The notes beneath the pieces are model-generated. The model saw only the letters and a program-made list of their open reading frames with translations, searched no databases and had not been told where the DNA came from. 9,410 nucleotides of DNA, from contig VBLM01000061.1 of assembly GCA_005879095.1 (NCBI GenBank), positions 1 to 9,410 on the forward strand. The letters run 5' to 3'. Of the stretch, positions 6,633 through 9,410 are shown piece by piece. The DNA comes from Deltaproteobacteria bacterium (lineage in GTDB: Bacteria > Myxococcota > Myxococcia > Myxococcales > 40CM-4-68-19). The first letter of the stretch is position 1. Each line of letters starts with the position of its first letter. A program made the translations under genes and the position numbers.

Positions 6633-7265
6633 TTACTGCGAGAAGCCCTCGAGCTGGTAGTGCGCCTCGATGCGCTTCAGCGCCAGCACCATCGCTGCCG
6701 TCCGCATGTCGACTTCCTTGCCGATCGCGTAGCGGGTCGAGTTGTGGGTCGCGGTGCGGCGCGGCGTGTTGCGCGCGATGTCGCGGATGATCCGGTAGTT
6801 CGACTTGATGGCCTGCTCGAGGCGGCCGTTCACTTCCGTCTCGCTCCAGTGCTCCATGCGCTTGTTCTGGATCCACTCGTAGTAGCTCACCGTCACGCCG
6901 CCGGCGTTGCCGATGATGTCGGGGATCATCTCGATCTTGCGCTTCTCCAGCACGCGATCGCCCTCGGGAGTGGTCGGACCGTTGGCGCCCTCGGCGATCA
7001 GCTTCACCTTGAGCCGCTCGGCGACCGGGCCGTTGATCTCGCCGCCCAGCGCGGCCGGGATGGCGATGTCGGCCTGCACGTCCCACAGGTCCTGCTTGGC
7101 GATCTGCTGCGCTTTCGGGTAGCCCGCGACGGTGCGCCTCAGATTCAGCGGGTTGTCGTAGACGTACGCGATCAGATCGAGCGCGTCGATGCCGTTCGGA
7201 TTGTAGATGGTGCCGCCCGCGTCGTTGACGGCGAGCAGCCTCGCGCCGAGGCCGGACAAGATCCG
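6633..7265 (-). pseudogene. Glutamate dehydrogenase, C-terminal segment (after internal deletion)
   Basis: This frame continues the dehydrogenase after the break. It begins at RILSGLGARLLAVND, passes GGTIYNPNGID, then carries the rest of the Glu/Leu/Phe/Val dehydrogenase NAD-binding domain: IPAALGGEIN, LIAEGANGPTTPEGD, PDIIGNAGGVTVSYYEW and a C-terminal helix ending EAHYQLEGFSQ. NAGGV and the YYEW string are diagnostic of the family. No start codon with a Shine-Dalgarno precedes it, so it would not be made alone. The missing piece between this and the upstream segment should hold the QGFGNVG dinucleotide-binding loop. If the sequence is right, the enzyme is inactive. If it is an assembly error, the gene is an ordinary dehydrogenase of about 500 residues. 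Confidence 0.85.
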
Positions 7266-8110
7266 GGAGTGGCGCCGCGGTCGGCGAACCACTCCTGGAT
7301 GCAGTACGCGAGGCCCTGGCCGGTGGCCTTGACGCGGCCTTCCGAGCCGCCGATGCGCGTGTCCTTTCCGGTGACCACGCCCCGGAGACGATGCCGCTCG
7401 CGCTCGCCGTCGGTGTACTGGCGCAAGAGCAGGCCCATGATGGTGCCGTCGGTGCCGACATCGGGCGCCGGGATATCGAGGTCGGGCCCGATCAGCGGCT
7501 TCAGGCGGTACATGTAGCGAAGTGTGAGCGCCTCGAGCTCTTCGGAGCTCAGGCTTTTCGGATCGACCTTGATCCCGCCCTTGCCGCCGCCGAACGGGAC
7601 GTCGGCGATGGCGGTCTTCCAGGTCATCTCCGCCGCCAGCACCTTGAAGAGGTCGAGGCTGACGTCCTGGTGGAAGCGGATGCCGCCCTTGTACGGCGCG
7701 CGCGCCTGGTTGTGCTGCACGCGATAGGCCTTGAACCGCTCGGGCCGGCCCGGCACCACCTTGTAGAGACCCTTGCCCTTGAGCCTCACCACGCCGTCGC
7801 GCATGGCGACGTTGGCGCCGATCAACGCGCGCCGCTTGAAGACGAAGCTGCCGTCGAGCAAGGGCTCGAGGCCGTCGGGCAACAGCTCGCTGTCGGCGAG
7901 ATCCTTGAACTTGTCGGTGTCCTGGGTGAGCGGCGCGAGGCGCGTGTGCAGCTTCACGGTGACGTAGAAGATGTGCTCGTAGTCCGGCTCCTCCAGCTCC
8001 ATCCGGACGCGGCGGTCGAGCCCGATCAGATCGGCCGCGCGATGGAAGACCTCCATCGCCTCGGTGTAGATCGTGGTTCGCGGCTCCCCGCTGACGACTT
8101 TCGCTACCAA
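7172..8110 (-). pseudogene. Glutamate dehydrogenase, N-terminal segment with an unusual insertion
   Basis: This segment forms the substrate domain of an NAD(P)-dependent glutamate (Glu/Leu/Phe/Val) dehydrogenase, interconverting glutamate with 2-oxoglutarate and ammonia. Numbering is from the TTG at 8110. Family motifs are YRVQHNQARAPYKGGIRFH (K141), MTWKTAIADVPFGGGKGG (K165 and K177) and the catalytic Asp in PAPDVGTD (D217), then VVTGKDTRIGGSEGR and ATGQGLAYCIQEW. About 70 residues lie between the first helix (ELEEPDYEHIFYVTVKL) and FKAYRVQHN, where most family members have about 25. Homology ends at RGAT (near 7268); the frame then runs out-of-phase to a stop at 7172. TTG at 8110 is favoured because GGAGGA (8119-8114) lies just before it; the GTG codons at 8137 and 8135 have no SD. 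A separate promoter lies upstream. Confidence 0.83.
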
Positions 8111-8113
8111 TCT

Positions 8114-8119
8114 TCCTCC
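8114..8119 (-). promoter_or_regulatory. Ribosome binding site selecting the TTG start of the dehydrogenase
   Basis: GGAGGA on the minus strand is followed by AGA and then TTG at 8110. The gap is short but acceptable (four bases after GGAGG). It decides for the TTG against the upstream GTG codons, which would place this strong SD inside the gene. Confidence 0.6.
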
Positions 8120-8132
8120 GATCCGGCGAGGG

Positions 8133-8144
8133 CACACGGAACCG
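8133..8144. repeat. 12-bp inverted repeat in the dehydrogenase leader
   Basis: The plus strand reads CACGG-AA-CCGTG, five-base arms around a two-base centre, about 20 bases downstream of the predicted transcription start of the dehydrogenase. It could be a small operator or a weak hairpin. It is short enough to occur by chance in GC-rich DNA. Confidence 0.2.
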
Positions 8145-8166
8145 TGGTCACCGCCGAGGGCGCGCG

Positions 8167-8195
8167 TTTCTAGAGTCGTTTCCGGCCGATGTCAA
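8167..8195 (-). promoter_or_regulatory. Sigma-70-type promoter for the glutamate dehydrogenase gene
   Basis: On the minus strand a perfect -35 TTGACA (8195-8190) is separated by exactly 17 bases from TAGAAA (8172-8167), four of six matches to TATAAT. It sits in the 88-bp gap between the WYL gene and the dehydrogenase, overlapping the last bases before the WYL stop region but not its coding sequence. Transcription would start near 8160, giving a leader of about 50 nt. It shows that the dehydrogenase can be transcribed independently of the WYL genes. Confidence 0.65.
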
Positions 8196-8198
8196 TGC

Positions 8199-8957
8199 TC
8201 AGGGCGCCTCCTGACGACGCAGGGCGCGCAGGACCTCGTCGCGGAGCGCATCGCGGGCATGTTGCGGCGCGGCGATCTCCGCCTCACCCGCGAACGAGAG
8301 GGCGAGCTGGACGGCGTAGCCCGTGCCGGCGCTCTCGATCGAGACGTCGACGCGGCCGTCGGGCAATGGCCGCGCGCGGGAACCGTAGCGCTGCGAGGCC
8401 CAGGCCGCGGCCGCGGGAGAGAAGCGCAGCGCGATGGCGTGCTCGCGCCCGCTGGGGAAGAAGAGCTGCGCGCGCTGGAACCGCGCCGGGTCCAATGGCC
8501 CGGGGTCCGGGAATCCGTCGCCGGTCTCGCGGACCGCAAGAATGCGGTCGACGCGAAAGGTGCGCTCCGCGGCTCGCCCGGCATCCTGGCCGATCGTGTA
8601 CCAGACGCCGCCGTGATCGATCACGCCCTGGGGATGGAAGATCCGCTCTCCGGCCGCGCCGCGCCCATCCTTGTCATAGCGGAGCGCGACCTCGCGGTGC
8701 CCCTCCGCCGCGGCGCGGAGCTGCGCGAGGATGCCTTCCGCTCCGCGCGGCGCCGGCGTCGAGGCGGCGACCCGGCGCGCGAGCTTGCCGTACAGATCGC
8801 GCGCGGCGGCCGGGAGCTGTCCGGTGAGCCTGGCGAGGGCGGAGGTCACCGCCGCGTCGAGCGGAGCGACCTCCTGGGCCGCGGCCGCCAATGCGAGCGC
8901 CTCGAGCGGGGTCAGCTGCGGCGGGCGGGAGAAGCTCTGGTGCAGCGCGACGGTCAC
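8199..8957 (-). CDS. WYL-domain regulator segment, PafC-like (252 aa), detached from its HTH
   Basis: WYL-domain proteins are transcription regulators; PafB and PafC together activate DNA-damage genes in actinobacteria. The segment begins at DRVTVALHQSFSRPPQLTP, which in PafC follows the N-terminal HTH. A helical linker comes next (about 15-90). The WYL domain follows, with ALRYDKDGR (91-99), GGVWYTIG (W119, Y120, but Thr121 instead of Leu) and the ligand-binding FRVDRI (R135, R138). The WCX-like C-terminal part (about 165-250) contains AIALRFSPAAAAW and ends ARDALRDEVLRAL. As read, it starts at a GTG overlapping the previous stop by four bases (GTGA), which looks like translational coupling. 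More probably it is one gene whose frame was broken, because DRVTV reads in frame upstream of the GTG. The stop is 88 bp before the dehydrogenase start. Confidence 0.75.
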   Translation of the reverse strand: MTVALHQSFSRPPQLTPLEALALAAAAQEVAPLDAAVTSALARLTGQLPAAARDLYGKLARRVAASTPAPRGAEGILAQLRAAAEGHREVALRYDKDGRGAAGERIFHPQGVIDHGGVWYTIGQDAGRAAERTFRVDRILAVRETGDGFPDPGPLDPARFQRAQLFFPSGREHAIALRFSPAAAAWASQRYGSRARPLPDGRVDVSIESAGTGYAVQLALSFAGEAEIAAPQHARDALRDEVLRALRRQEAP

Positions 8958-9410
8958 CCGGTCGCGCGCCCGAGCAGCTCGATGTCCTCGCGCAGCTTCT
9001 CGGCGTCCCGACCCAGCTCGCGAGCGAGCGCGGAGAGTTGAATCCCCGGCCGCCGCCGGGCGGCGGGGACGATCAGGAGGAGGCGGCGAAGGCGCTCGCG
9101 CTTGGCGTCCTGCTCGACGGCGGGCTGGGGCTGCGGCGGTGCATCGGAGGGAGCCTGCGCCAGCGGCTCGGCGGGAGGCTCGGGCGGACTGCGCAGCTTC
9201 TCCTCGATCCGGCGCAGCGCGGCGCGGACCTTCTCGCGCGCCTCGGGAGGCGATTCGATCCGCACCCGGTCGCCGAGGGAGAGGATCTGCGGAAGAAGCC
9301 CGTCGACGTGGAACACCGTCAGTCGCCCATCCGGAGCGTCGAAGATCCGGTCGCCGATGGCCTCGCTGCCCGGCGCGAAACGCAGCACCACTTCTTGTGG
9401 CGCGTGGTGC
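8954..9410 (-). CDS. Tandem WYL regulator: C-terminus of a PafB-like part plus HTH of a PafC-like part; 5' end outside window
   Basis: The window cuts this gene; the frame is open through 9410 (HHAPQEVVLRFAPGSEA). The first 65 or so residues are the WCX end of a WYL protein: VVLRFAPG, then VFHVDGLLPQILSLGDRVRIESPPEAREKVRAALRRIEEKL. A Pro/Ala-rich linker of about 30 residues follows (PPEPPAEPLAQAPSDAPPQP), then a winged-HTH stretch KRERLRRLLLIVPAARRRPGIQLSALARELGRDAEKLREDIELL that matches the start of PafC. The protein then ends abruptly at GRATG and a TGA. This order (WYL end, linker, HTH, WYL) indicates a fused PafB-PafC architecture. In such proteins about 15-20 residues usually lie between the IELL helix and DRV; here almost none remain. 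Function as a DNA-binding regulator is well supported for the family; targets are unknown. Confidence 0.7.
   Translation of the reverse strand, partial: HHAPQEVVLRFAPGSEAIGDRIFDAPDGRLTVFHVDGLLPQILSLGDRVRIESPPEAREKVRAALRRIEEKLRSPPEPPAEPLAQAPSDAPPQPQPAVEQDAKRERLRRLLLIVPAARRRPGIQLSALARELGRDAEKLREDIELLGRATG

Noticed and set aside
6660..8173. Two plus-strand open frames antisense to the glutamate dehydrogenase
   Set aside because: Shadow frames; GDH motifs on the minus strand are unambiguous.
9050..9066. Perfect 17-base palindrome of CCG/GCC units, arms of eight
   Set aside because: It lies inside the HTH coding region over Arg-Arg-Arg-Pro-Gly-type codons; such palindromes are expected in GC-rich coding DNA and it is not at a gene end.

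Overview
The window is GC-rich (roughly two thirds G+C by eye) and almost entirely coding. High GC, PDGG-rich lipoprotein N-termini, a CehA/McbA-type PHP hydrolase, a eukaryote-like phospholipase D, a tandem PafB/PafC-style WYL protein and a candidate sigma-54 promoter together suggest a myxobacterium or another deltaproteobacterial relative (Myxococcota). This is inference; no rRNA or marker gene is present.

Layout, left to right. (1) 2-625 (+): C-terminal half of a soluble pyridine nucleotide transhydrogenase, cut by the window edge and lacking the usual family C-terminus. (2) 603-3233 (-): a large secreted or lipidated PHP-type metallohydrolase, convergent with and slightly overlapping gene 1. 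(3) 3260-3544 (+): a small probable lipoprotein, divergent from gene 2 with only 26 bp between the starts. (4) 3626-6620 (+): the most unusual locus, a protein of about 997 residues in two reading frames. It joins a divergent LytM/M23-like domain to a eukaryote-type phospholipase D, has no signal peptide, and sits behind a well-spaced -24/-12 promoter candidate. (5) 8110-6633 (-): an NAD(P)-dependent glutamate dehydrogenase broken by an internal deletion at the Rossmann glycine loop. It has its own strong sigma-70-type promoter. (6) 9410-8199 (-): tail of one WYL regulator joined to the HTH and WYL parts of a second, with the frame broken between HTH and WYL.

Genes 1 (NADPH/NADH exchange) and 5 (glutamate/2-oxoglutarate) are housekeeping redox and nitrogen metabolism. 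Genes 2 and 3 are cell-envelope or exported proteins. Gene 4 looks like a cytoplasmically made, possibly injected, effector aimed at peptidoglycan and phospholipid. The WYL genes lie upstream of the dehydrogenase on the same strand and may be a DNA-damage-type regulator; nothing shows that they control their neighbours.

Four separate genes carry a reading-frame lesion or lost segment, an unusual density. It means either a poorly assembled or low-coverage sequence, or a genuinely decaying region. No tRNA, rRNA, CRISPR array, insertion sequence or integrase was seen, and no gene-free stretch exceeds 300 bases.
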